Assembly (NCBI GenBank): GCA_036924285.1
Contig: JAYKYS010000002.1
Location: 49,305,501 to 49,369,500 of the forward strand
Length of the DNA stretch: 64,000 nt
Origin: Asterella californica
Lineage: Eukaryota > Streptophyta > Marchantiopsida > Marchantiales > Aytoniaceae
Reading direction: 5' to 3'
Shown here: positions 11,225 to 22,724 of the stretch, piece after piece
How positions within the stretch are numbered: position 1 is the first letter of the stretch
Layout: every line of letters starts with the position of its first letter
Made by a program: the position numbers and the translations under genes
Notes under the pieces: generated by a model
Database searches by the model: none
What the model saw: only the letters and a program-made list of their open reading frames with translations
Told to the model about the DNA's origin: nothing

Positions 11225-12577
11225 CGAAAATCCTTGAACTCTTCACTCACCCTTGGAAGCGGCTTCTCCCTCAAACGATCTCGGCTGCGCTCGTGGTTGG
11301 ACGGTACAGTCAGGAACTGTACCGCTCTCTTCCCATCTCGACTTCGGATCCTAGCATACGCAGATCCGTCGTCCAGTACCTTTGTCTCCATCCGGGTTGC
11401 TATGATGAAAGGTTGGTCCAGAATGAGTGGGTATGATGTTGCTTCCTGAACAAAGAAGTTTTGCTCGATAGCAACATCACCTACGCGCACAAGCTCCATA
11501 CAAGTCTCCTCTCGTGTTGTTGGCTGCTCTTATGACCCATCCATGCTATGTGTCGATCGGCCACTTCTTCCTCTTGTACAGCTCCTTCGACATGATGTCG
11601 ATTTCTGATCCATGATCGATCAGAGCAACCACCGGCTCATCCAAGTCCTCGATCCTCACCAACGTCTCCGTCGTAGCTCGAGCCCAGTGACTGTGGCTGT
11701 AATGACTTGAGCTCCGCTTCTCATCCTCCTCTTCATCCTCAAAATGCACCCTGCGCCTTCGATCTCTTTCTTCTTCTGGAGAATAGACACTGCACCTTGC
11801 AAGCTCTCTCTCCTCATCCACAGACATCCTAGTATCCAAAGAATGCGATAAACCAGTGTCACCCGTAATCTGTCGTTTCCGTTTGATGACATCGATGATG
11901 ACATCATGAAACTCACGCTTGGCGATGCCTAACACTTCTCTCAAAGTAAACTCCACCTTCGCATTCAGAATGCGATCTTCCAAGACTCCCTTCAAGTCTG
12001 TTGATGCCTCGATATCCGACTGTAGCTTGTACGCAGCCGGCTTACCCTTCTCCTTCTGAGATTTCTCCTTCGATGGAGAAGGAGCATCGTCCATCGGTAG
12101 GTCTTGAGCTCCTGCATCCCGAAGCTCTTGGCGAACCTTCTCTCCTCGAGTCTGTCTCTTGGAAGAAGTTCCTTCCCCTGCATCCTCTGAATCTCGCATT
12201 CTCTTCTCTTCCAACAACGCTTCGTGTTGGTTCTTGGCGATGTAAGCATGCACAGATAGAGCTTCTATCGGATCCTCCCATCCAGTATCCCTTCTGATCG
12301 TAGCAGCTGTCCTCTGCAACATCTCACGTGCCATCTTCCCTTTTTGTTTCATGGAGATGGCAAATGACCACAACTCACTTGGCTCAATTTGCTTGTTGAA
12401 ACTCCTCTCAGCTTGATCCTCTACCCTTGTGCCATAAGTTCCAGCTTCCACGATTGCGACTGCTTGCGCTGATAGGTGGTCCTCAACCAACTTCTTCATC
12501 CCTCCTCTACCAAAGTTGGTCTGAAGAAATGCACCAGTATCTCTCAACGCTACCTTCCCATCCTTCCAGAAGATCAC
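11221..12577 (-). pseudogene. Gag C-terminus and aspartic protease region, element I
   Basis: Two frames (11546-12577 and 11221-11499) cover a charged, lysine- and glutamate-rich linker and the retropepsin-like protease. The active-site block reads VVALIDHGSEIDIM, with His where the family has Ser or Thr (D-S/T-G). This would probably abolish catalysis. The second frame carries the protease C-terminal part (SYPLILDQPFIIATRM). A short gap with frame breaks (about 11500-11545) separates them. The first frame opens at a GTG with a TAG just upstream, so it continues gag rather than starting a protein. Confidence 0.8.
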
Positions 12578-13601
12578 CCCTTGCTATCACTGAACTCCTT
12601 GCCATCTCTGCGCGGATGTCGGTACCATCGCACCAGATACACCGCTGGATCCAGCCTTGCTTCTCAACAGGTTTCGCTACGCTTGTAGATCCTTGCTCCT
12701 CCAATCTGGTGAGCTTGATCTGCAGGTCTCGCATCCCACGCATGATCTCCTCAAGACTTGAGTCCTTCTTCGGAGATACTATCGGTGCCTGAACAACTGG
12801 AACAGCAAGAGCAACCGGCACTACCTGTCTAGCAACATGAACAACTGGTCGAACTACAGGAACAGGTGTTATAGCTGTAGGTGTTGGCGCCAGTCTTCTA
12901 ACAGGAACTTTCTCTCGTCTCCGCTCCCTTTTCGTAAGCAGACCAACAGCTTCTTCAACCTTCTTCCAGCTGCTGGTCAATCCATCGTCCTCCTCCCGGT
13001 CTTCCAGAAGTACCTCTAGCTTCTCCTACAACTTCTCATCTGCAGCCTGAAGAAATAGCTCTGTCTTGTTGGACTGCAATGTCAGCTTCTCCATCCTGGT
13101 CAGCCGTGAAAACTGCTTCTCAAACTCCCTGAGCAGCTCTGTAGCTTGTAAACCCTTCCTTGGTTGCTCAGATCAGAGTGACTTCTTGGTGACTCGATCA
13201 GAGTCCTCCAAGAAGTACTCATCCATCAAGGCACGAGCAAAAGTCTCCCAATCCTTGTTAAAATGTTTCGTTAGCATTTTAACACGATCCCTAATCTCTG
13301 GAGCTGCTGCCAACTCAAACGTCTCAATCGTCTCATCTTCTGAAACCCGGTTCAGCTCCATCTCCTTCACATAATGTCTCAGATACCTTGAGACATCTCT
13401 TCCATCAAACTGGTCAATCTTGCTGACCACCGCTTGTAGCGCCTTTGTTGCCAAAGCTTCCTTCCGCTCATCAGACTGTTGCTGCCGTAAGAACATAGTG
13501 AAAGCTTGAAACATTGATGCAGTCACTGGATCCAACTGCACCTTCGGCAACCCACTTGAACCACTAGCTCCATCTCCGTCACCTTTCCCATCCCCACTCA
13601 T
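12507..13601 (-). pseudogene. Gag polyprotein, element I
   Basis: I place the start at the ATG at 13601 (SGDGKGDGDG follows), because the longer frame opens at a TTG. A capsid-like helical region follows (SMFQAFTMFLRQQQ, then YLRHYVKEMELNRV). Stops after TKKSL (13173) and near 13030 break it. The next piece (12507-12980) has a proline/valine-rich stretch, then CIWCDGTD, the first half of a zinc knuckle. Element III keeps more of this knuckle (CDGTDHQRDDC). The product would have packaged element RNA. Confidence 0.82.
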
Positions 13602-13656
13602 GACTGCCAATCTCTTCTTCAAAGTTCACACACAGAAGAAATCTCCACCCCATACT

Positions 13657-13674
13657 TTCACGTCGAGTTCACCA
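13657..13674 (-). other. Candidate primer-binding site of element I
   Basis: On the minus strand the 18 bases TGGTGAACTCGACGTGAA lie 4 bases after the end of the 5' LTR. The TGG start is what a tRNA CCA end would pair with. The identical 18-mer stands at the same place in element III (22417-22434), so it is conserved. I could not assign it to a particular tRNA from memory. Confidence 0.65.
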
Positions 13675-13678
13675 TCGT

Positions 13679-15179
13679 ATCGTGTTTGATATTGCGTGAA
13701 GGATGTCCAAGAAAACGTGAGGTTCCTGGCTGTGGAGATGTTGTGTGCTAAAACAGAGACAAGACAAAGAAGAACAACCACGAAAACGAACGCGCAATAT
13801 ATACCACTCCAAATGTATGTACACTGCCGTCTCTTTCTCCTAACAACACAAAATTGAGGAACAGACCAGAGCGGTCCGTAACCTACTTCAGAAGCCTTAA
13901 AACAAACCCCTGAGTCGCAACACTAGCCCGAAATCGCCGAAGCGTAGCTCAAAGCAAGAGAAACTTCTCTTTGCTAACAAACAGAGCCACAACAATATCA
14001 CGCGATCAAAACCCAAGTCCAAACCACATCCACGCACTAGCTCTTGGCTAAAGCTAGCTACCACAAGCCGTACACAACCAATTAAGTCCCTAACGAACTC
14101 AAAAAGACGAAATCCGTAGCGAAGGAACCGAAAAAGACCTATCTGAGAACTTTCTCCTTTCTCCAAACGATCTTCAAATGTTGATAGGGTCTCCTTCCTT
14201 GACCCCTTTGGCTCAAGAAACCTTCAGATCCGACTCCCGATAGTCCAGATATCGTCGATTTTCGATCGCATGTGACCGAACCTCCAAAAGCTCCTCCCTG
14301 CGGCTTAAAACCGCTCACACCGCACAAACGGATCGTCTAAACTGATATCCGTCTTCGCTGGTAGATAGATCTGGCTACCCTGAATCCAACAAGACTCCAA
14401 ACAAGCCGTTTGGAGTTCCCCTTGCAAAACCACTCGAGAAATTTGATCACAGGTTGCAAAAAACTGACGTAAATCGGCTCCCTGCGGCTCAAATTCGCTC
14501 ACCACACCCAAACCAACAATCCAATTGACTTACAGTCTTCTCCTATGCGTACATGAGGACTCCCTGATCGCGTAGGCACCAAGAACGAAGAGCTTGGCTC
14601 ACCGATCGCGAAGAACAATCCAATCTCAGATCGTAGGCGATGAAAACTCGCTTCCCTGCGAACCAATTTTACTCAGAACACCCAAACCGTCCGATGAAAA
14701 CACGTATCGTCTTCAATTTCCTGAAGAACTCGTTGTTCTGATCCCGATGGATCCAAGGACATCAAGTTTGGACTCAGGAACGGCCCGAACGGTCCAACTC
14801 TCTTTCACAGGTAACTGAAAACTCCAAATCTCTTCCTGCGTCTCTATTTCTTCCAGAACACAACCCCCGATCCGTCTCTTCAAGAACCGTCTTAACCTGT
14901 GCGTAGCCTGCACAGATCTGAACCCGATGACGTCCAAACAGGCGTCCACTAGGCGTCCAAATGTATGTACACTGCCGTCCACTAGGCGTCCAAACAAAGT
15001 AGACAAAGTGCTTATGGAAAGCTGACAAAGAGCTCTACCCATCTATGCGATGAAAATGGAGATCTGAAATTGTGCTAAAAATCCGTAAGCTGGGGCCTAG
15101 CTTGTCTTCTCATAAGTGTCTTTGGAACGATAAGCATTGAAGTTTGAATTTCTGATAGGAGCCGGTCCAGGACACGACA
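13679..15179 (-). repeat. 5' LTR of gypsy element I (1.5 kb, internally rearranged)
   Basis: It matches the 3' LTR except between about 14930 and 15000. There the 157-bp repeats and roughly 0.5 kb are missing. They are replaced by short pieces including CGTCCACTAGGCGTCCAA and ATGTATGTACACTGCC, the latter copied from the opposite end of the LTR. Both ends of the LTR are intact. Confidence 0.9.
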
Positions 15180-15184
15180 ACGCT

Positions 15185-16290
15185 ATTTGGAAGCAGCCTG
15201 CTAGTGCGATCCTCACTAGGGTTAAAGCTTGTTAGACGTTTTCCTTGTCGCCAATTAAGTTCCTTGGAGCGAATTTTTGTATTCTACCCGTGCCGCCAAG
15301 CTTCAAGATTTAAGTTTTGTTGTTCTCAGAGTTACAGCATGTGGGTAGTGCACCATCTAACTGATTGGTATTCCTGAAATCGATCTACTGAAACAGGGGA
15401 ATTTCTATGTCAAATGGGGTTTTTCTCTCGATCTCTTGCATTATCCAAATGACTTTGAGGAATCTGTTTACTGAGTACCTTTCGTTCTTATCGTTAGAAG
15501 GGCTCGGACATGTATCTCCAACATGTCATTTTTGGTAATTCGCGACTTCTATTGCAACATGATCGAAGAGTACACAATCTAAGCACATGTCTTTATCGAC
15601 CGTCACTATTCAGTTACTTAGTGGAGCTCACAGGGTCGTGACAGGGGCTCAAACCTCAGGAAGTTACAACCTATGTTGTAACTCCGAGTGTTTTTACTTG
15701 CATCCTAGGCATGTATGTTCTAGTTAGGTAGGGTGTACTGCTGTTCATTACCTCTTACCGGTTTAATTGAATTTGGAGAGGAAGGTTCATATCTCAGGAA
15801 ATTGTATTACAGGTTCTGCTTGAGAGGAATCGATAGCTCGGATTAAATCACTTAGCTCTTTGCACGAGGGCCATTGAATCCATCAACAGTACGGTGATTG
15901 ACTTTGGTACATGAGCCTATGTTGCGGTTCCAACATTTCTTTCATAACTAAGGTTCACAGTCTCTTTTACCTTCCTTGCTGTGGTTTGGGTTCTACATCT
16001 TTCTCTCCATTATAGCAGTACCTCTCACAAAATTGTGTTTCCTTTGTGTGCAGTTATCTTGATATTAGGATTGTTCGTTCACTTGTGGAGAAATATAAGT
16101 AATCAGTCGGAGTTTTGATCGGTTGTACTCTTCGTTATTGTGAAGTCATTCATGGAGGTGGCAAGGACAAAACCGAAGTTACAGTCAGTTTCAGATATTT
16201 GGCAGACATTGAAGAATCAGTTTGTTGTGACACGAAATCACGTTCCCAAGTCTCAGACAAACTGAAATGCGTTTTCCAGAAAGACAGAAT
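15185..16290. other. Unassigned region right of gypsy element I
   Basis: The sequence resumes with the second copy of the ACGCT target duplication. No gene, RNA or repeat is recognised up to the ORF pair near 16300. A frame at 16115-16300 has no known domain. Confidence 0.35.
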
Positions 16291-16973
16291 CTTCAAGTGA
16301 TTCTATCTTAACCTCCTTTGATGCAAACCATGGTGATGGTGGTGGTGTTTGTGACACTCAACCGTTTATTTTGGGAGTACCAAGACATCACAGTAATACG
16401 ACGAAGTTGGATGCACATCACAATGACTTACGGAGCACTGCAAAAGCAATACTTCGCAGGCTTGAAAAAGAGAAACAAGCAAGATCGATCCTCGAGAACG
16501 TGGAAAAAGAGGAGAGTCCCGAGTTGGCGATGCAAGTCGCAGTTGCAGCCACTACAACCTTTGAAGATGCCCGGCTAAGCGGAACATCCTACGAGGAAGT
16601 CCTTGAGCGGCCGTCCAAAATCCCAGCTGTGGAAAACAGCGATGATGAGGCGATCCTCTCGGGAAATGGTGAGGAGGATAGTTGTTTAATGTTAGCAGAC
16701 AGTTGTGCCGAGAGAAGTAGAAGCGAATTGCAAGAAGAGGACATAGCTGACGTCGAAGTGTCGTTGATTCCCACACAGAGTAATCTTGTTCACGTGGTCA
16801 AAGTGAACTCCACGTTTACTCAACTTAGAAGCTCCGAGAACGAGGAAAAATGTGATATTGTCAACGATCTGAACCACAAGAACCCTAAAGATTCGGTAAC
16901 TGCCTCAAGCAATGGACTTGAAGAACGGCACATTGCTTTTGACGATTCTGAAAGCACTTCTAATCCGCGATGA
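16290..16973 (+). CDS. Hypothetical acidic coding exon, not recognised
   Basis: The open frame runs without stop from about 16267 to the TGA at 16971-16973, giving about 230 codons. The first candidate start by the ORF rule is a TTG, so this is better read as an internal exon than a complete gene. The N-terminal part holds a predicted helical, lysine/glutamate-rich stretch (ILRRLEKEKQARSILENV). The rest is acidic and serine-rich. The final TGA overlaps the ATG of the next frame (ATGA). I do not recognise a family. It could be an exon upstream of the DNAAF5-like exon or an unrelated fragment. Confidence 0.35.
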   Translation, partial: SSSDSILTSFDANHGDGGGVCDTQPFILGVPRHHSNTTKLDAHHNDLRSTAKAILRRLEKEKQARSILENVEKEESPELAMQVAVAATTTFEDARLSGTSYEEVLERPSKIPAVENSDDEAILSGNGEEDSCLMLADSCAERSRSELQEEDIADVEVSLIPTQSNLVHVVKVNSTFTQLRSSENEEKCDIVNDLNHKNPKDSVTASSNGLEERHIAFDDSESTSNPR

Positions 16974-17476
16974 AAGTTATTACTACCAATGGAAAACAAA
17001 TGATGCTTACAAATCATCAAGCTTCTTGTTCCGCAGCCAACTTCTTGAGTGCTTTCTCTACCGTTGATGTGTGTTCTAGTTATGTGCAAGATGAGGCACC
17101 AACATCTGCCACTGATGAAGAGCTAATGAAGATAATCAACAAGGACGCGAACTGTTTGCATGATCCGGCCATCGACGTCAGGTATGAAGCACTTCACAGC
17201 TTGCATCGTGCCTTACTCGGAGACTTCCTGGGAGAAGTTAATTATATCTCGAAGAGAACGACTGCCCAAAAAAAAGGCCCACCAGATCCGGACATCGTGA
17301 ATACCGATTTATTTGAGAGTCTGGATAAATTTGCCCGTGTTGTGGAAGAGGTGGTTCTCAAACCAATATTAGAATCTTTTTCCGACTCTTCAGAGCGATG
17401 TCATTACCTTTCAGTCTACATCTTCATCGCCTACGTCGACTGCTATCCTACTCCCATCTCTTCGTCAAACTTCTAA
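16970..17476 (+). pseudogene. DNAAF5/HEATR2-like N-terminal exon, probably a gene fragment
   Basis: The 168-codon frame contains blocks that resemble the N-terminal HEAT repeats of dynein axonemal assembly factor 5: LMKIINKDANCLHDPAIDVRY, then ALHSLHRALLG, then LKPILESFSDSSERCHYLSV. The last matches the D-P-x-E-R-C-R-x-L-x pattern of HEATR2-type repeats. A good acceptor-like site (polypyrimidine then TTCTAG) stands at about 17070 in phase with the homologous part, so the first 33 codons may be intronic. DNAAF5 acts in cytoplasmic pre-assembly of axonemal dynein arms, which in plants would matter only for flagellated sperm. Homology stops at 17476 and I found no following exons, so it is likely truncated. 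The family call is from memory. Confidence 0.55.
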
Positions 17477-17479
17477 CTT

Positions 17480-20400
17480 TTCACCTGAAGCTTAATCGTT
17501 CCTCGCCTTCCTGAACATTGCGTAAATGCCATATAGTACGAAGACAGAAACCAATATTAGGCGGAAATCCATCGTTTAACCTAGTAGTTGTCCCTCTCTG
17601 AGCCTTCTCCTTGTTCCTTGCTACCCTCTGTAAACCTGAATCACTTGTACGTCCTACCCCACGGCGCAGAACGCCTGGCCATCTAAACCTGCTCCTTCCT
17701 GCAAGAGGAGTAGGAAGTTCCAGGACCTCCATTTCTAAGAGGAAGCTGCCGCCTCCTCCTCTGGGTTCTTTTGTCCTGAGTAGACTGTTGCGCTTTTGCC
17801 TCCCGACCATGAAGCTCCTTCTTAGACATGGAGTGCGGTGCTCGCAAGTGAGTTTCCCTGCTGCGCATGCGAGTCTCAGGATTCCACTTGTGTTCGGACT
17901 TTTTGCGATGCCTGACTATAATTTTGACGCCTTGCAGGATAGTAGGCGTAATAAAATTTAACTTGTCATCTTGTAACATCGTAGAGTCAAGAGTACTGTT
18001 GATTGTTTAGATTAAACACGCTCTACATTTGTCTTGTCACTAGCAGAATCGTATAGCTGCGAAAAGACACGTAAGTAGCTTACTTTACTGCGCTACTACT
18101 CATTGGGAATGCTTTTCTGCGGGACGGGCGTTACAACAGTTCCAGGGGCATCAAGGAACCCAGAAAGTCTTCTTGTGTTGTATAAATTGGACAGCATGCA
18201 GAAGCAACTTACCTCATGGTGACAAAGTCGCAGCATGTTCTGTTATGTTGCTTTGACCTGCTGAGGCGAGACCCGAGGACGTACCCCAAATGAGGGAAAG
18301 CATCACTCGCTTACTGTGCTTTACACAGCATCGAGACGTTCCGTGTCAACTCACAACTTGTCGTAAATGTGTCACGTCCTTTCATGATCAGGGAGCATCC
18401 AAATTCTCTGGATTCGAGCCTCAGTTTATGCGTAATCTTTTCCGCGTCTTACCCAAGAATCTACTGGCAACAAACTCAGTGTGATAAAACTTGCCATTCT
18501 TTCTTTACACCTCTGGCTACTCCTGTATTATATTACCTTTTCGAGACCCATGGCTTTTCTTGGTGTAGTTAGTGTCAAGTCGTAGATAGAAGTTCTGTAC
18601 TCCCAATAAAAAAGGCAGGTTACAGCAAGAGAGGCAGTGGACGTTGAAATATCGAAGGGAGGAAACACCGCTCTGTTTCTTACTCGTCAGTACGAGTCGG
18701 GATTCCGAGTAATCTAGTAGTAACGTAGGATTCAAGAAAAAAAGAAAAAAAGTAGGTCATGTAGGCACTTCCTGGAGAGAGTTTGTATGTCAGTTGTTCG
18801 GCTCAATGTGGGTGAGGAAGAACCTTGTGAATCCCAAATGTTCAGCGTGTTTGGAGAGCCCAGCACGTTATGTGCGACAGTCCGTCCATCAGAAGCACAC
18901 TGCCGTATTAGCGAATTGGCCTGTGTAGAAGCGATTTGTTAATATCTATTGCAGTTACCTGAGATGCATGTGGAACTGAATAGTGTAAATTGGCCCTTCT
19001 AGCATAGAAGCCGGAATTCCGAGGAGGAACGTCCATTTTCAGCATTTTCTTGGTGTGTTGTGTCATGGAAAATCCTGATCCAAAACCTTTGTTGGAAAGA
19101 ACAGCTCAATAACATGAACCTTGGGATATGTGGGTACACTGATTGTTTTTCCTCTTCTCTGTAAGCCCTTACAGCTTCACCATGTACACTTTTCTGCCGC
19201 CCCTTACAGAGCGAAGTGATTCTGGAACTGGAAGAAATTAAACAGCCAACCAGTACTACCGATCAAATATGGACCTCAAAATTTTTTTTCTTTTCTAAAG
19301 TTGCATTTCCTCTATATCCGGTACATATGATGCAGCTATGGCATCAGTTGGTGACTATTCATTGTATTCATACGAGGAATGCCCATCCGACTTAGTTGAA
19401 TTAAGCTAAGCCAAAAGCTTGATACTGTCCAAGTTATATACGTAGATTGGAATTGTTGATCCTGACCCATTTGGGCACTCCAAGTGAAAAAGTAGAAGAT
19501 AGTTCAACACAATGTGAAAACTTAGCAAATAAATAGTTTGAACTGAGTTAAGTTTTGTCTAATATCGGCTTACGTACATAATCGATACTGATTCTCTTTC
19601 TCAAAATGTTGTTAGCAGCAAGGTATTGTACGAAACAAAGTTACTGAGAATTGACCACATTTTTATTTCAATTAAGAACTTTTGCTTTGATAAATTCTGA
19701 GAATTGCCTGGAATGGTTTATTAAACTAGATTGATAGACTGTATTTACTTGATGCCTCATTATGTGTATAATAAGAGACATAAAACTATTGATGATTAAT
19801 GAGCTGTTTCATCCGTGTGTAAAAGTAGAGAAAAGAGAATAGGACCTTTCTATAAAAAGAGAATATAATACCTTGGTGTAGAAAACCATGAAATTCTATT
19901 CTTACGTTTTGCTAATAAACTAATGAAATACATACAAATGCAAATACTCACTCGTTTATTTCAAATCCAATGAAAAGCGATGAATTGGATACCAAACGGG
20001 TGGAAAGAGCAAATCAAACCGAACAATTGCAAGTGAAGAGCTCAAATTTGAGTTATACATCATATATTTCATTCAAAGAATCAAAGTTTCAAAAATTCAA
20101 AAATTTGTATAAACTGTTCAGTTTCTTGATTATTTGAAAGGAAACTCGCTAAAGAGGTTTGTTTGTTACCAGAATGCTCATAGCATTATTGAGTTCAACC
20201 GTTTATACAAATTGTTCTTAGATTCTATTGTTCTAAAGCTTAAAGTTTTTCTGATTGTTACTTCCATCGTATCTAAAAGCAAAAGAGTAATAAGCAGAGT
20301 TTGAATTTAATTGAATTCAAGTATTAAAATTAGAACTTACATGTCTTCAAAAGTTAACGTTCAAGTCAAAACTCTTCTAATAATTTGAATACTACCATAA

Positions 20401-20660
20401 TATCATAGTAACCTAGAGTAAACTTACCAACTCAACTAGTGTGTTGTTTTAGCCCTCCATGTGATCAAGATCTCATTCTGACCACTGGCTGTAGTTGGCC
20501 TAAGCGCAATAGTTTTTAACGGTATTGAATTTGTTGTATTTGAAAACAAATTATGTTAAATCGATAAATTAAACCAAAATTTACTATTAGTTGTTAGACG
20601 GAATTGGGGTGGATTTCTAGTTGGCTTGTGGTATTTTTAACGATCATGTGGGTAGCCTTG
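17480..20660. other. Unassigned, AT-rich toward the right
   Basis: ORFs at 17611-17961 (+) and 17481-17810 and 17683-17979 (-) overlap one another and show no domain I recognise. From about 19280 onward the sequence is AT-rich with no long frame. There is a purine run near 18735-18752. No RNA gene is seen. Confidence 0.4.
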
Positions 20661-20664
20661 ACTT

Positions 20665-20812
20665 GCTGTTGCTCATAAGAGATCGAAGCAAAGTTCAAAT
20701 CATTACAATCATAGTCACTGGGTTCGAGCTACGACTGAAACATTGGTGAGGATTGGAGACTTGGATTAGTCGATGGTTGTCCTAATCATGGATCACGAAT
20801 CAAAAATTAACA
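20665..20812 (+). pseudogene. Inverted piece of gypsy protease region
   Basis: On the plus strand this stretch reads as the same block found on the minus strand of element I around 11580-11730: HSHWVRATTETLVRIGDLD, a stop, then a decayed VVLIMDHES-type protease site. Element III gag begins just to the right on the opposite strand. The piece is therefore inverted relative to the rest of the element. Confidence 0.75.
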
Positions 20813-20860
20813 TTAATGTCTAAGGATGAATCTAACCTTGACATCTTGAATGCGCTCCTC

Positions 20861-22284
20861 TTAACCTCCATTCACATCCATCATTGTACCAATATCTGAT
20901 CGTTGTATATCTGCAACCAGATCACGCATATCTACTATCTGCACATCAACCATCTCCTTCGGTTGTGAAGGATCGTCCTCCATTATCTGTTCAAGAAGAA
21001 TAGTTTCCTGTTGAACACTATCTTCTTGAGCTAGCTTCCTTGAAGAAGTATCTTGTTGGTCCTTCTTCTCGCACTGCATCGTGGATGCAATATCCAACTT
21101 GAGCTCGTCTGGATCCACGTGCTCATCCAGATCATCCCTATGGAGATCATGTTCAATCTCCTCCATCCTAGCACCATAATTTGTAGCTTTGATAGCTACA
21201 ACTGCATGTGTCGCAAAGTAATCATCCACCAATCTCTTCATCCTTCCTTTACCAACGTTGGCTTGAAGGAGACTACTTGCACTTCTGAACCCAACATTTC
21301 CATCCTCCCAAGAAATAACCTCTCGTTGCAAAGACTCTGCAAAGTCGATGCAGTCGTCTCGCTGATGGTCAGTACCATCACACACAGACAGTGATGTACC
21401 CAAGTTGGTTTGGGTACAAGCTCCATCTTGGTCGACGATCTCTTATCCTCCAACCTAGTAACCTTAGCTTGGAGATCTTGCATCTTTTGTTGTAGGTCCT
21501 CGATGGTTGGATCCTTCTCTTCTACAACCACAACTGGAGGTTGAACTTCAAATACTACTCGAACTGGTGTGGTAGTCAACGATACATGTGTCAACCTTGT
21601 AGCCCTTTCTTTTGTCTGTCTCCGGACAATAAGCTCAACAGCTTCATGCACAACCTCCCAGTTCCTTGTCAATCCTTCTTCTTCCTCCCCATCTTCCAGA
21701 AGTAGCTCTAACTGTTCTTGCCATGGTTCATCAGCAGCTTGAAAAAATAACTCCGTCTTGTAGGTTTCCAAAGTTAGCTTGTCCACCCGAGGTAGTTGAG
21801 AGAATTGTCTCTCAAATTCCTTTAACAGCTCTGTAGGCTGTAAACCTTTGCTGGATCCGTTGACCCATCCCAAAAATGATTTTTTGGTTACTCGATCTGA
21901 GTTTTCCAAGAAATACTCCTCCATCAACGCATGTGAAAATGTATCTCAGTTCTTCCCAAAACGCTTTGTTAGACCCTTCACATGCTCCTTTATCTCAAAC
22001 ATCGCAGCGAGTTCGAACGTCTCGAGCATCTCTTTCTCCGGTACTTGATCCAAATCCATCTCCATCTTGTAACATCTCAAGTACTCAGAGATGTCTCTCC
22101 CACCAAATAGATAGAACTTGTCGATCATCCTTCCAAGCACCTTCTTCCCCAAAGCTTCCTTTTGTTGATTCCCTTGCTCTTGTTGTAAAAACAAAGTGAA
22201 GGCTTGAAATAAACGTGCAGTTGCTGCATCCAACTGCACCCCTAGTATTCCTTCTGATCCATCCATCTCGTCCCATCCTCTCAT
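20861..22284 (-). pseudogene. Gag polyprotein, element III
   Basis: The start is an ATG at 22284. The first frame (to 21946) covers the capsid-like region and ends at a stop after RFGKN; element I has Trp at the same point. The next frame (21238-21927) continues with EEYFLENSDRVTKKSF and a glutamate-rich helical stretch with possible coiled coil (LQQKMQDLQAKVTRLEDK). A frame shift then leads to 20861-21403, which holds a zinc knuckle CDGTDHQRDDC and a highly acidic tail. This is a more complete gag than that of element I. Confidence 0.82.
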
Positions 22285-22438
22285 GATCCCAACCGTCTAC
22301 AAATCCATCATCCCAGGTCTGCAGCATCCTCCCGAACAACAGTATCCGTCTTCATTCTCGTCCATGATTGTTGATCTCCTCTTCCAATTCAAACACAAAA
22401 ATCTCCACCCTAGACCTTCACGTCGAGTTCACCATCGA

Positions 22439-22721
22439 TATCGTGTCGGATATTACGTGAAGGATGTCCAAGAAAATGCAAGGTTCTTGGCTGAGGAGAT
22501 GTTGTGTGCTGAAACAGAGACAAGACAAAAAAAATAACCATGAAAACGAACGCTACGATATATACACTCCAAATGTATGTACACTGCCGGTTCTTTCTCC
22601 TAAGAGCACAAAATTGAAAAATAGACCAGAGTGGTCTGTAACTTGCTTCAAAGCCCTTAAAAACAACCCCTGATTCTCAACCCTGACCCAAAAACACCGA
22701 AGCTTAGCTCAAAACAAGAGA
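22439..22721 (-). repeat. 5' LTR stub of element III
   Basis: It starts TATCGTGTCGG on the plus strand like the LTRs of elements I and II, and follows them for 283 bp before the match ends at CAAGAGA. Confidence 0.85.
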
Positions 22722-22724
22722 CGT

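Larger units (their letters stand above)
5654..15179 (-). mobile_element. Ty3/gypsy LTR retrotransposon, element I (nearly full length)
   Basis: In plus coordinates the order is 3' LTR (5654-7668), polypurine tract, integrase, RNase H, reverse transcriptase, protease and gag, PBS candidate, then 5' LTR (13679-15179). Read on the minus strand this is gag-pro-RT-RH-IN, the Ty3/gypsy order. A 5-bp duplication ACGCT flanks it (5650-5654 and 15180-15184, with one base of ambiguity), so the insertion is intact at both ends. No chromodomain follows the integrase. The coding region has in-frame stops and frameshifts, so this copy is inactive. The family is shared with elements II and III and the LTR piece at 41057. 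Confidence 0.93.
20861..22721 (-). mobile_element. Gypsy element III: gag plus 5' LTR stub
   Basis: On the minus strand the order is truncated 5' LTR (22439-22721), PBS candidate (22417-22434), then gag (20861-22284). Pol is missing. The LTR match breaks at about 22721, where an unrelated plus-strand gag piece begins. It belongs to the same family as element I, with clearly lower identity. Confidence 0.88.
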
